Below, piece after piece: positions 36,500 to 46,529 of a stretch of 64,000 nucleotides of DNA. The position numbers and the translations under genes are program-made. Under the pieces are notes generated by a model. The model was not told the DNA's origin. It did no database searches and saw only the letters and a list, made by a program, of their open reading frames with translations. How positions within the stretch are numbered: the stretch's first letter is position 1; each line of letters opens with the position of its first letter. Source of the stretch: Congeria kusceri (lineage: Eukaryota > Mollusca > Bivalvia > Myida > Dreissenidae); assembly GCA_027627225.1 (NCBI GenBank), contig CM051029.1, positions 16,979,656 through 17,043,655 on the forward strand, read 5' to 3'.

Positions 36500-36639
36500 T
36501 TTTTTTGGCTAATGTAACCTGGGAGGTACACACTGACGCGTTTTAGTCCCAATACCGTCAGTATACCAGTATGATAATGTTTAACCCACTGTATTTATTA
36601 TATATAAAACGAAACTAAAACCGTAATCCGGATATCCTA

Positions 36640-36830
36640 GAATTAAGGTCAATGTTCAATTTGGTAAATGTGTATAACCTTGAGATAAAACGTTTGAGGT
36701 ACACTTACCGATGAAAGTTAAGGACTACCAAGAAAACTGCGCAATGTATACAAGCCCAATAAAGAATAAAATATGATCGTCTATTTCAAATAAAAGCCAA
36801 TAAGCTATAAATGATTAGAAGAACGGAGGA
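36640..36830. repeat. Diverged relative of the leader L head
   Basis: TCAATTTGGTAAATGTG, TACACTTACCGATGA and GACTACCAAGAAAA resemble 790-885 of L in order and spacing, including the minus-strand GTAAGT site. Similarity is partial and judged by eye. Confidence 0.35.
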
Positions 36831-37316
36831 AGTGTTTCGAAAATAGTTTCTACGTGCGGATCGAAATGAAATCGCAAATTTTAAGATTGGAATTGTGTCG
36901 AATGTTGAAGGAAAGTAACTCCAACTTTTGCACACGTATCTCCTCTGCAACCTTTGTCAGACAGCTCTGCAACTATAAGTGTAAATCCAAAGTTCCTAAG
37001 GAATATCTTAACTTAAGTCTAATTTAAGCAAAAGGTACAAATAACATTTTATATTTTATATTCTAAATATGTTAAAATAAGAAACATCTATGTATTCTTT
37101 ACCAGATTAAAAGCATTAAAGAAAAAAAATAATTTAATGAACCAACCAAAGACTTAAGGAATTTGATGATATTAAGAAAAGAAATTAACTTAAGTTTCAC
37201 TAAGGGGATTTGTGGGTATAAGCCCATGGAAATAATATTAACACAAACAGTTAAAACTATTATAATTGTGTATATAAAGTCCAATTGAAACCATTAATAC
37301 TGAGGTGTAAAAAATG

Positions 37317-37678
37317 TTGTTGGTTTCCGCTTACGCGACCCCTCCCCCCTAATTTTTTCCGCCAACCCTAACAGTTTTTTTTTGCCTATCGATCATGAGC
37401 CTTTTCTGACTTTTGGTAAAAAGAGCAGTTTTTGCTAATATGCAACTTTTCGGAAGTTAGCAAACATTTCGAATGAGTCTACCTGAGACAGGCGCTCTAG
37501 GTAATGACATACCGTAAGGTACAGTTTCGTTGAGGGGAGGTGTTTAAACGTTTTACATGCAGTGCAATATACCGAAACTGTGTGGTGAATATGCCGCGAA
37601 GAAAAAAACTAAAAGATTTTTTTTTCTACCTCCCCTCCTAGATTTATTAGATGATGAGATGTAAGCGGAAACCAACAA
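37317..37678. mobile_element. MITE-like repeat, copy 2, intact TIRs
   Basis: A 362-bp element bounded by TTGTTGGTTTCCGCTTAC and its exact reverse complement. It has no coding capacity. It shares its body with 36140-36499, about 0.8 kb away in direct orientation. Confidence 0.7.
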
Positions 37679-37709
37679 TTATTTGTTGGCCTTAAGTTTG
37701 TTCTTAACT

Positions 37710-38292
37710 ATATGCAAAATATAAAACTCCTCACAGTGGTCTCCCCTGCTATGTGATATTTGTATCAAGGTCTAATTACCCCAAAACGGAAGTCACATCC
37801 TCAGGGTTACATGCTGTCAGTTAGATGATAAGCACATGTGGTTGAGTGCAGGATGCATATAATTTGTAAAATACAGTTTAAATGATATGTTTTGGTATCA
37901 TTTTAAAGGTATATATTTAAGCAAAAAGAAAAAAAGGCTGTTTTGTGCACTACTTTTTGTGTAGTGGTTCCCAGCTTCATAACTTTTGGCCCATGTATTC
38001 ATGCGCAAAATGGCAGCCTCCATGCCCGTCAAAACCGGTGTGTGTTTTTTAAGGTAAATATTTTGAGTTACAACACATAGCATTTTTTGACATGCTGTTT
38101 TTTTCAAAAGGTTATGTCCTCATCTTTTTGACAATGTTTAGTTATATATTGGAAAGTAGCTTAGTCTGGTGAAAAGTGAGATCAAATTTTGAATATTTTA
38201 TATGTAACAAAGAAGGAATTTATTTGCGCATGCGTAACCTCAATGAAGCGCGGCAGGGGAGTCTACTGTAAGGAGTTTGACCGTTTGCATAT
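37710..38292. mobile_element. TIR element with ~40-bp imperfect inverted ends
   Basis: The left end 37710-37749 (ATATGCAAA...AAACTCCTCACAGT...CTCCCCTGC) is the imperfect reverse complement of 38252-38292. The interior carries no transposase. No clear target duplication is visible. It starts 31 bp after the preceding MITE. Confidence 0.55.
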
Positions 38293-38299
38293 ATTTGTT

Positions 38300-39600
38300 G
38301 CACTCTGAGAAGTCTTCCAAAAGCTTAACACACTATTAAAACATAGGGTCGCTTTTTGTGAATGACTGTTTATTATTTGCAAAAACTTAATTTTTTTTCA
38401 GAAAAAGTTTAAAGCAAGTTAACTTCAATATGCCAGTTTAATACTTGATGATATGAATCCGAGAATTCTGTCCCTACAACCAGTATTATATTACACTGCA
38501 AATACATACAATGTATACATTAACATACTATTCCAGCGCGATATATACACGCAGTAATCTCAATGCAGAATTAACTGAATTTTCTTTTCTTATTTTTGTG
38601 TGTAGAAATTTCATTTTCATATGCCCCTTTAGTTTAAGACGATACAAACAACCCGGGCCTTCTGCTACTACAGCCAGTATCATGTTACAGCAGCGCAGAT
38701 TAAAAATTCCCGCGCGAGATATATATGGAGTAACCCTAATTCAAATATATGAGTGTGCCATTTTCAAAAAATCTAGATCTAAATATATCCGGGTGATTTT
38801 GGGACTGAAACGAGGTAAAGCGTGCAACAATTGCTACATAGTAGTACAGTGTTGTTCTTATCTGACGTAGACCTACCAGAGTTGTGCATGACTAATCAAA
38901 CAGCAGTATATATTTTGCAGTCTGCCTTTATCGTTGGCTGCACATTTTCAGTTAATCGATTTTTTTATGCATTCCGGTTTACGAGGTGCTTTCAATGAAG
39001 TTGTTAAACAGTTCTTTTAATCTTTGTTTTCAATTACCTGTGGCGTTTTCACTTTAGCCCTAAAGCATGCAATTAAAGATGAACTCGATTTTACCATGTT
39101 AAGTAACAATTGCATTATTTTATGAGTTCATATAATTAGAACATGCAAAAACATTTCACCATGCTGCAAATTAGACAGGGTTTTCAGATAAATATAAACA
39201 AAGTGAAACTCTAGCTGTGTCAGCAGGAGAGAACTCATTTTGTTAGCAGTTCAAGGTCCTATATTTACAGCAAGTGATCAATTGCCAAAAACAAAACACA
39301 GCACAATGCAAAAACACACAACAAACACAAAAAACACATGAATAAAACTGGGGTCAACGCCTTTGAACGGTCAATTCAAAGTATTGAGGTTTAAACCGGT
39401 TTACGGACACCCGAACCACACAATTCGCACTGAAATTTACGGAAAACCATCGGATTTTGACATTGGCAAATATTTAACAAGTTAACGTAAGCTACTTTAG
39501 CCTATAACGAACCGAATGTATGTGGCGCATGTTTACAACAGGAACTGAAAATGTCGTATTTGAAATCGAGTAACGTTTATATAAATCAATAAACACAACC
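38300..39600. other. Intergenic, no supported feature
   Basis: The 119-codon plus frame at 38511-38870 has no recognisable domain and no splice or start support. Confidence 0.5.
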
Positions 39601-39624
39601 GAGAGCAAACGTAGCCTGTGTAAT

Positions 39625-39832
39625 TTTAAATAATAATTGATCTAAATATTAAATAATTGATCTAAATATTAAATAATTGATCTTAATATTAGATCTTAAT
39701 ATTAAATGATTGATCTAAGTTGTAAATAATTGATCTTAAAATGGATCTAAATATTAAATAATTGATCTAAATATTAAATAATTGATCTTAATATTAAATA
39801 ATTGATCTAAATATTAAATAATTGATCTAGTG
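39625..39832. repeat. ~20-bp AT-rich tandem repeat
   Basis: About ten degenerate copies of AAATAATTGATCTAAATATT. Each copy contains TGATC or GATCT sites. Confidence 0.85.
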
Positions 39833-40056
39833 TGCAACATTTGTCATGGAAATGTTTCAGCCTATGAAGTCTTGTTTATATTTTGTTCTTGTATTTGCCC
39901 GGGGAACAAATATAATGCTACATAAGACAGATAAAAGGAAATCCAAATGAACGCTCGAAAATGCTAGTGTTCAGAAACACGTACCGAGTACATATCCTGT
40001 TTTCAGATTCTTCTCTTAGTCATTTCCAACTAATATTCAACGTTTTTTTGGAGGCT

Positions 40057-40620
40057 GGGAATGCACTTCACTTTTATGGGAATGGGAATGCACTTCACAT
40101 GTATGGGAATGGGAATGCACTTCACTTTTATGGGAATGGGAATGCACTTCACAAAAAATGCAATGCACTGTCATGGAAATGAGAATGCAGTTCTGTGCAA
40201 ATGAGAATGCACACACATGGAAATGAAGGTGCATTTCTATAGCAATGTATGTTGACTCCATCGGACATGGGTATGCACTCCGATGGAAATAGTTATGCAC
40301 TTCTACTGAAATGTTAATACACTCCTTCTGAAATGGAAATACACTCCGATGGAAATAGAAATGTATCCATATGGAATTATGGGAACGTATTCATATGGAA
40401 ATGAGAAAGTGTAACTGTAGAAATGAGGCATTTCTATGGGAACGGGAAAGAATTCCTATGACAATGGTACATTATTTAAATGGATGTGGAATCATACTCA
40501 TATGACTGTGAGAATAAACTTCTATGGAAATGTGGATGTACTCCCATGAAAATGGGAATTTACTCTTATGGTAATCGAAATGCGATCATATGGAAACGGG
40601 ATGCGCAATCCTATTGACAA
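40057..40620. repeat. Degenerate ~24-30 bp tandem repeat (ATGGGAATG core)
   Basis: It begins with clean copies of ATGGGAATGGGAATGCACTTCAC and decays rightward into ATGGAAATGAGAATGCAC-like units until about 40620. Frames open on both strands in this block are a consequence of the repeat. Confidence 0.8.
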
Positions 40621-41514
40621 AGAAATGCACTTCTTTTTAAAATCAGTACATACGCTATCTTATATCAATGTGTATCGATTTCCGAAAATGCAACATTAAA
40701 TGTCCCCTTCAAAACTGCAGCACTGGAAAGATTTCAGAACAACAAAAACAACAATAGTCTGGATTATAAAACCACATAATAATTAACGGTGTCGGATTAG
40801 CGAGCTGCCTGCCTGGGCCAGTGCCAGTGGGTGCACTCTTGACATATTTTAAATCCAGGAACAAGAATACCCCGTCTGTTTACTGTCATAAATGACTCAC
40901 GCGATGACACTTGTGAGGCCAAATAAACAGATTTGATTTAACGATATTGGACGGCTGCCAAAGGACATGATAATGTAAACCGCAAAGTATACAACAGCAA
41001 AACATATTTATACTGTCAAATTATGTCATTCGCTAGGTATTTTGTTACATTGATACACTGATATGAATCATTAATCGGTTTCAGTCATTATTTTATATTG
41101 TATCAATGGGGTGTTGACATGACAGTACCGTATGGATCACTGGCGTTTAAATGTCGCTGTCAGTTCAAGGTCACTAGCTGGTCTGGCTTTCTGGTCAAAG
41201 TAGATATCGCTATGATAAAACGAAAGTACAAAATAATAATTCAACACTTTGCTCTAGTCTTCAGAACTCTGTGAAAGTCTTCAGCCATTAGTACAAGTCT
41301 TCGACATTCTGTTCTCTTATACATTACCCAGTACAAGTTGCTAACATCGTACAAATCTACACATTTTGCAGCTAACTTAGTAAATATGCACACATCATCG
41401 ACACTTACCGAGTGTACATGACTATAGCACTCGATACAAGCAAACGTGAGATGTGCAAGTGCATGTTTAATGCGCAAGTTAAACGCACAAGACTCGCCAT
41501 CTTAGTAATACAAG

Positions 41515-41902
41515 GGCCTGTCTGCTTCTTTCTAACATGTTAGATAGGCCTATCTGCTTCTTTCTAACATGTTGGATAGGCCTATCTGCTTCTTTCTAAC
41601 ATGTTGGATAGGCCTATCTGCTTCTTTCTAACATGTTGGATAGGCCTATCTGCTTCTTTCTAACATGTTGGATAGGCCTGTCTGCTTCTTTCTAACATGT
41701 TGGATAGGCCTATCTGCTTCTTTCTAACATGTTGGATAGGCCTATCTGCTTCTTTCTAACATGTTGGATAGGCCTATCTGCTTCTTTCTAACATGTTGGA
41801 TAGGCCTATCTGCTTCTTTCTAACATGTTGGATAGGCCTATCTGCTTCTTTCTAACATGTTGGATAGGCCTATCTGCTTCTTTCTAACATGTTGGATAGG
41901 CC
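41515..41902. repeat. 12-copy, 32-bp minisatellite with two palindromes per unit
   Basis: The unit contains CTGCTTCTTTCTAACATGTT followed by GGATAGGCCTAT. AACATGTT and GATAGGCCTATC are both perfect palindromes. Copies are almost identical. Confidence 0.95.
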
Positions 41903-41924
41903 CCTGTAATCCCAAGGTGGCGGA

Positions 41925-42105
41925 GTACAAGTTTTAGGCATACGGACAAGTCTTATGTATAAGGACAAGTCTAATGTATAAGTTCAAATCTAACAAATAC
42001 GGACAAGTGTTATGCATTAAGCACAAGTATTTTAAATAAGTACAAGTATTATTCACCAGTACAATTGGTATGCATACGTACAAGTCTAATGGACACAAAA
42101 AGACT
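41925..42105. repeat. Degenerate ~20-bp repeat (ACAAGTCTTATG core)
   Basis: Successive variants of TACGGACAAGTCTTATGTATAAG follow the 32-bp array. Related ACAAGT blocks also occur at 41290-41345 on the other side of it. Confidence 0.6.
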
Positions 42106-42389
42106 AATTCGCAGTTGCAAATCTTTTGTAATTTTTGCCTGTTTGAGGTTAGAACTTAGAAGACAAGCAAATCCATAGGGGGTCCTATACCAAAATGGCA
42201 AATTTTTCAAATATTTACTTTATTTCAGAAGTTGCATGTTTGGTCTCTTTTGAAGTAGACTTTCTTCCATTTTGAATTTCTCGATTAAGAAAGATACGCT
42301 TTGTTAATAATTAACACAGAATAACTCGCGATTGCAGCAATAGCACGTTCTGTCTAAAAACGTTAAATAAATAAATCATAATATATGTA

Positions 42390-42780
42390 TGTTTCTGTTA
42401 AACTACATAAATGACACACACTGCACGGGAAATAACCATTTAAACTCGAGCATGACTGGCAAATGTCTGTTTACAAAAGAAAAACAAAATCTTAAATATG
42501 CGGTCTACTTTCGAGTGTGTTATATAATGATAGCCCACTATTTACTGTTCACATTTAACATTGTATACTACTTAATACTAGTATACGATTTGAAAATTAC
42601 ATTAAATTGATAGCAGACATGCGATCAGTTAAATTATTTTAATTTGATATTCTTTGTAAATGGCTCATAATGTCTTCCATAGAAACAGCAAAGTAGATAT
42701 TGCCAGATGTTTCACAGGCAAGGGAGATTTTACAAAAGGCTTGTCAACATTAAAAAGCTACGCCTCCCATAACTTGACCT
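42390..42780. repeat. Diverged relative of the array monomer
   Basis: AATAACCATTTAAACTCGAGCATGACT, TGTATACTACT and the stretch TTTAATTTGATATTCTTTG with GGCTCATAATG, TTCCATAGAAAC and AGATGTTTCAC match monomer positions about 3490-3770 in order. It is an isolated, much older copy 12 kb from the array. Confidence 0.6.
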
Positions 42781-43084
42781 TACGACGAGATTTGATTGAC
42801 AATGTGTTTAGCCATTCAGAAAGGTAGGACTTAATTGTTTGACGAACATGGCTCGTAAAAACATTTGTTCACTCTCAACGGTGTTCGACGGACATGATCC
42901 TAGGTAGGCGTGGTTATAAATCCCATAGCGGATCGTCGAGCCTTCGCTGCACTGTAATGCATAGCATAGACACCATCTGTTGACCACCAAGAAATGAAAA
43001 GTGTGTTGCATGTAAAAGTATGTAGGTGCTTTTCTGTTATGAAATCCTATGTAACCAAATTATACTTAACCGATGGAATAACAT

Positions 43085-43440
43085 AGTTAGAAAGTGAGAG
43101 GGCCAATATGGCCTATATAGTTCACCTGGTTCAGTAATGTGATGTTATGAACCATGATTCGAAATAGTACACACGATTAAAAGGTATTTTGACCATGTGA
43201 TCCAGTTTTTAACCTCACATGACCAATATTTCACGAAGGCAATCAATCTGACAATATTCCAACCGGATCAAGTGAAAATTGAACCTTCGCCAGGGTTACC
43301 AGGTATAGTCACATTATCTGACCTACTGACCTAGTTTTGTAACCTATATAACCTGCATTCCTACAGAACCTTCATTATGGTAATATATTGCACACATTTT
43401 AACCTGATCGGATAAAAAGGGAAGCTCCGATATGACAGAT
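43085..43440. repeat. Dispersed mollusc-type repeat
   Basis: A run of TTTTGACCATGTGATCCAG, TAACCTCACATGACC, ACCTACTGACCTAG and TTAACCTGATCGG. Serial 'gacct/acct' clauses of this kind are typical of a repeat I associate with bivalve genomes. It has no coding capacity. Confidence 0.45.
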
Positions 43441-43691
43441 TAACTTAAAAGAAACCTTAAAAGCCTAGTTTTAGGAATGCATGGCAGTGGTATTCCACTC
43501 CGTGTATTGGTCCACCATACAATCTCTTATCATAATCTGCACTATTTTCTCTCAGCTGACTGAGCAATGGCTTGGTGCACTGTTTCTTATGCAGTCGTGT
43601 ATTGATATCAGCTGATAAGGGTTGCCACACTGTGTCCACACTGTGACCACAGCAGGGGTCAATACACAGGAGTACAATACTCCAGATTGCT

Positions 43692-43712
43692 GGGGTGGGG
43701 GTGGGGGTTGGG
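43692..43712 (+). other. G-quadruplex motif
   Basis: GGGGTGGGGGTGGGGGTTGGG has four G-runs of at least three separated by one or two bases, which satisfies the standard intramolecular quadruplex pattern on the plus strand. Confidence 0.7.
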
Positions 43713-43739
43713 TCAAACAAAGGAGGATTGAACGAGGCC

Positions 43740-44830
43740 TTTAACGAAAGCGACGCTAATCATTCCTCCTGTAAGACCGTCTTAATTGTCAGCCTATTAT
43801 GCCTGATTTAAAATAAACTGTCAAAATTAATAATATTTTTGGATAAAATAACTCGCTTCAAATGCGTTTTCTCAGCCTTTGTCTGATTCCAAATCGAACT
43901 GAATGAAAATAAAACCGTATAGACTCTATATTCATCCCTTTCTCATCTATAAGTTCTCATCGATAAGGTCGTATATATTCTGTTCACCCGGTTTTAATTA
44001 CCTGCCAATGTCAATAAATAACCGGTAAATATGCTTTAAAATAGCGTTAACATTTTAATTATAATGCAGCAGTTAAACGTTTGAATATTTAGAGTTTTGA
44101 ACGTTTGAATATTTAGAGTTCTGTGTGAAAGATATTTTCTATGCATAATTCATCATTATTGAATTTCAATTTGTATGATTGCTTTCAATTCAGTTCAATG
44201 TGTTGTTAATGGTAAATATACATTTATACCTCGGGACAAGATTACAATATATGTAACATTTTAAAAACCATTCAATTTTACACTGTTGTTTTCATAATAG
44301 TTACATAACAATACACGATTTTCAATATTATACATTAGTGTCGAGAGGTAAAAGTTTTATTTAAGTAAAACAAAGGATTTTTCTCATCAAAATATTAAAT
44401 AAATAACATTTGCTGTAGTTGACAATATATTATTATAAATAGTGATATCAATATTCGCGAAATTTTAAGAACTTAAATCTTAAAAGTACATTTTCACAAT
44501 TTGGGGCTGGAGAAACATTTCTCTTAAAATGGAATTTTAAAACAGAATTTGTAGAATCTATCAAAACTGTTAGTATGTTATGCTGTTTGGTTGCAAACAT
44601 AATTATTTTGATATTTATAATGCCTTTCTGAGTAACAAATTAATAGGGTATGTCTACCAGGTAGCACTTTATTTTCTCGAAAAATAGCAAATATCTGCCA
44701 AAAGTTTAACTGTACACAAACAATGTGCTTTGCAAACCTTGATATATGAACAAAAACGTATTATAGAACAGAACACATTTAGCTTTATAACATTATTCCT
44801 CACAGCCAAAAACTGTGAAACGGCCTTTTA
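43740..44830. other. Intergenic AT-rich; one 25-bp duplication
   Basis: A 25-bp direct duplication (ACGTTTGAATATTTAGAGTT) lies at 44079-44126. I see nothing else. Confidence 0.5.
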
Positions 44831-44870
44831 AGCGACCTATGCTAAGTCTTTGCAACAAATTATTAAGTTG

Positions 44871-45291
44871 CGGACACGAGTTCTTATGTTGAATGTCGCG
44901 TCTATACCACCGCGTGTTAATGATGCGGACACGAGTTCTTATGTCGAATGTCACGTCTATACCACCGCGTGTCAATGCGGACACGAGTTATTATGTCGAA
45001 TGTCGCGTCTATACCACCGCGTGTCAATGCGGACTCGAGTTCTTATGTCGAATGTCACGTCTATACCACCGCGTGTCAATTATGCGGACACGAGTTCTTA
45101 TGTCGAATGTCACGTCTATTCCACCGCGTGTCAATGCGGACACGAGTTATTATGTCGAATGTCGCGTTTATACCACCGCGTGCCAATGCGGACACGAGTT
45201 ATTATGTCGAATGTCACGTCTATACCACCGCGTGTCAATGCGGACACCAGTTATTATGTCGAATGTCACGTCTATACCACCGCGTGTCAAT
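44871..45291. repeat. 8-copy, ~52-bp minisatellite
   Basis: The unit starts CGGACACGAGTTCTTATGTC and ends ACCACCGCGTGTCAATG, about eight copies. A 52-bp period shifts frame each copy and the unit has no stop in any plus frame, which explains open frames of 119-191 codons in all three phases. I do not regard them as genes. Confidence 0.95.
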
Positions 45292-45294
45292 GAA

Positions 45295-46060
45295 CCTAAA
45301 TGGCTGAGCTTAGGCTCTCAAGTTGAGATTTATAATCTCAGTGATTTAAAGTATATTTGCATTTATAACCTGTTCAGTAACGTCCAGTACCTCCCGTGGC
45401 AAAGAAAGTCAACATGTATACGTAAAACAAACAAATCACTGAGTTTTTTTTTAATTCATAACCTTTAACATTTGGTTTGTTTGAAAATATATTATTTTAT
45501 ATCGTGAAAAACTTATTTAGGGGGCCATGCTAAGTCGTTATCATCAATCCTATCAGTTCATATGTGACATTAAAAACCTAAATGGTTGAGTTTAGGTACT
45601 ACTAGAGCACAAAAAATCAAAGTTGAGATTTATAATTTCACTGATTTTGGGTCTACCGGTATTTGCATTTATAAGCTGTTCTGTAGCGTTCAATACCTCC
45701 CGTGGCCAAGAAAGTCAACATGTATACGTCAAACAAGCAAGTCACTGCGTTTTTAAAAAAATTCAATACCTTTAACATTTGGTTTCTTTGAAAATATATT
45801 AGATCGTGAACAACTTCTTAAAGGGGCCATGCTAAGTCGTTATTATAAATCGTATCAGTTCATATGTGACATTAAGAACCTAAATGATTGAGTTTAGGTT
45901 TAAGTACCACAAGCGCATTAAAAAAGTTGAGATTTATAATTTCACTGATTTGTGGTCTATTTGCATTTAAAGTAACGCCAATGCCTCCCGTGGCCAAGAA
46001 ATCAACACGATACGTCAAACAAGCAAGTCACTGCGTTTGTTTATTGAAATTCAAAACAAT
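45295..46060. repeat. Three direct copies of a ~290-bp repeat
   Basis: Copies begin with CCTAAATGG/CCTAAATGATTGAG at 45295, 45577 and 45879. They share GTTGAGATTTATAAT, CCTCCCGTGGC, AACATGTATACGT and GGGGCCATGCTAAGTCG. The third copy is shortened. An ATGCTAAGTCTTTG stretch at 44837, before the 52-bp array, looks like the end of an older copy. Confidence 0.8.
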
Positions 46061-46127
46061 TTAAGATCTCTTGCAAAGTCTTTGAAAGTCATTCAGTGAA
46101 TAAACTTAAAGACCCCCCAGTCTTTGT

Positions 46128-46525
46128 CAAATCACTTCATGTCCAATATTTTACTTTTTATTTACTTACAGTTGGTTGTGCTGCGTATGAAAATGTTGAG
46201 TCATTCACGTTTGCTGAGAAATTAAAGCAGATCACTTTATGTCCAATATTTTACTTTTATTTACTTACAGTTGGTTGTGCTACGTATGAAAATGTTGAGT
46301 CATTCACGTTTGCTGAGAAATTAAAGCAGATCACTTTATGTCCAATATTTTACTTTTATTTACTTACAGTTGGTTGTGCTACGTATGAAAATGTTGAGTC
46401 ATTCACGTTTGCTGAGAAATTAAAGCAGATCACTTTATGTCCAATATTTTACTTTTTATTTACTTACAGTTGGTTGTGCTACGTATGAAAATGTTGAGTC
46501 ATTCACGTTTGCTGAGAAATTAAAG
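46128..46525. repeat. 4-copy, 99-bp tandem repeat (33-codon period)
   Basis: Near-identical 99-bp units run from ATCACTTTATGTCCAATATT to TTTGCTGAGAAATTAAAG. Because 99 is divisible by three, one plus frame stays open for 130 codons, repeating LLTVGCATYENVESFTFAE. Single-T insertions in the first and last copies shift the frame. Each unit has TTTATTTACTTACAG, a good 3' splice-site match, before TTGGTTGTGC. Confidence 0.9.
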
Positions 46526-46529
46526 TAGA

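Noticed and set aside
40037..40300. Opposing frames at 39961-40182 and 40037-40300 with repeated residues
   Set aside because: Translation of the ATGGGAATG minisatellite in both directions.
43457..43720. 87-codon minus frame
   Set aside because: It begins in a C/T-rich quadruplex complement, has no recognisable domain and no splice support.
44850..45468. Open frames of 119-191 codons in all three plus phases
   Set aside because: Product of a 52-bp repeat without stops; frame shifts by one each copy.
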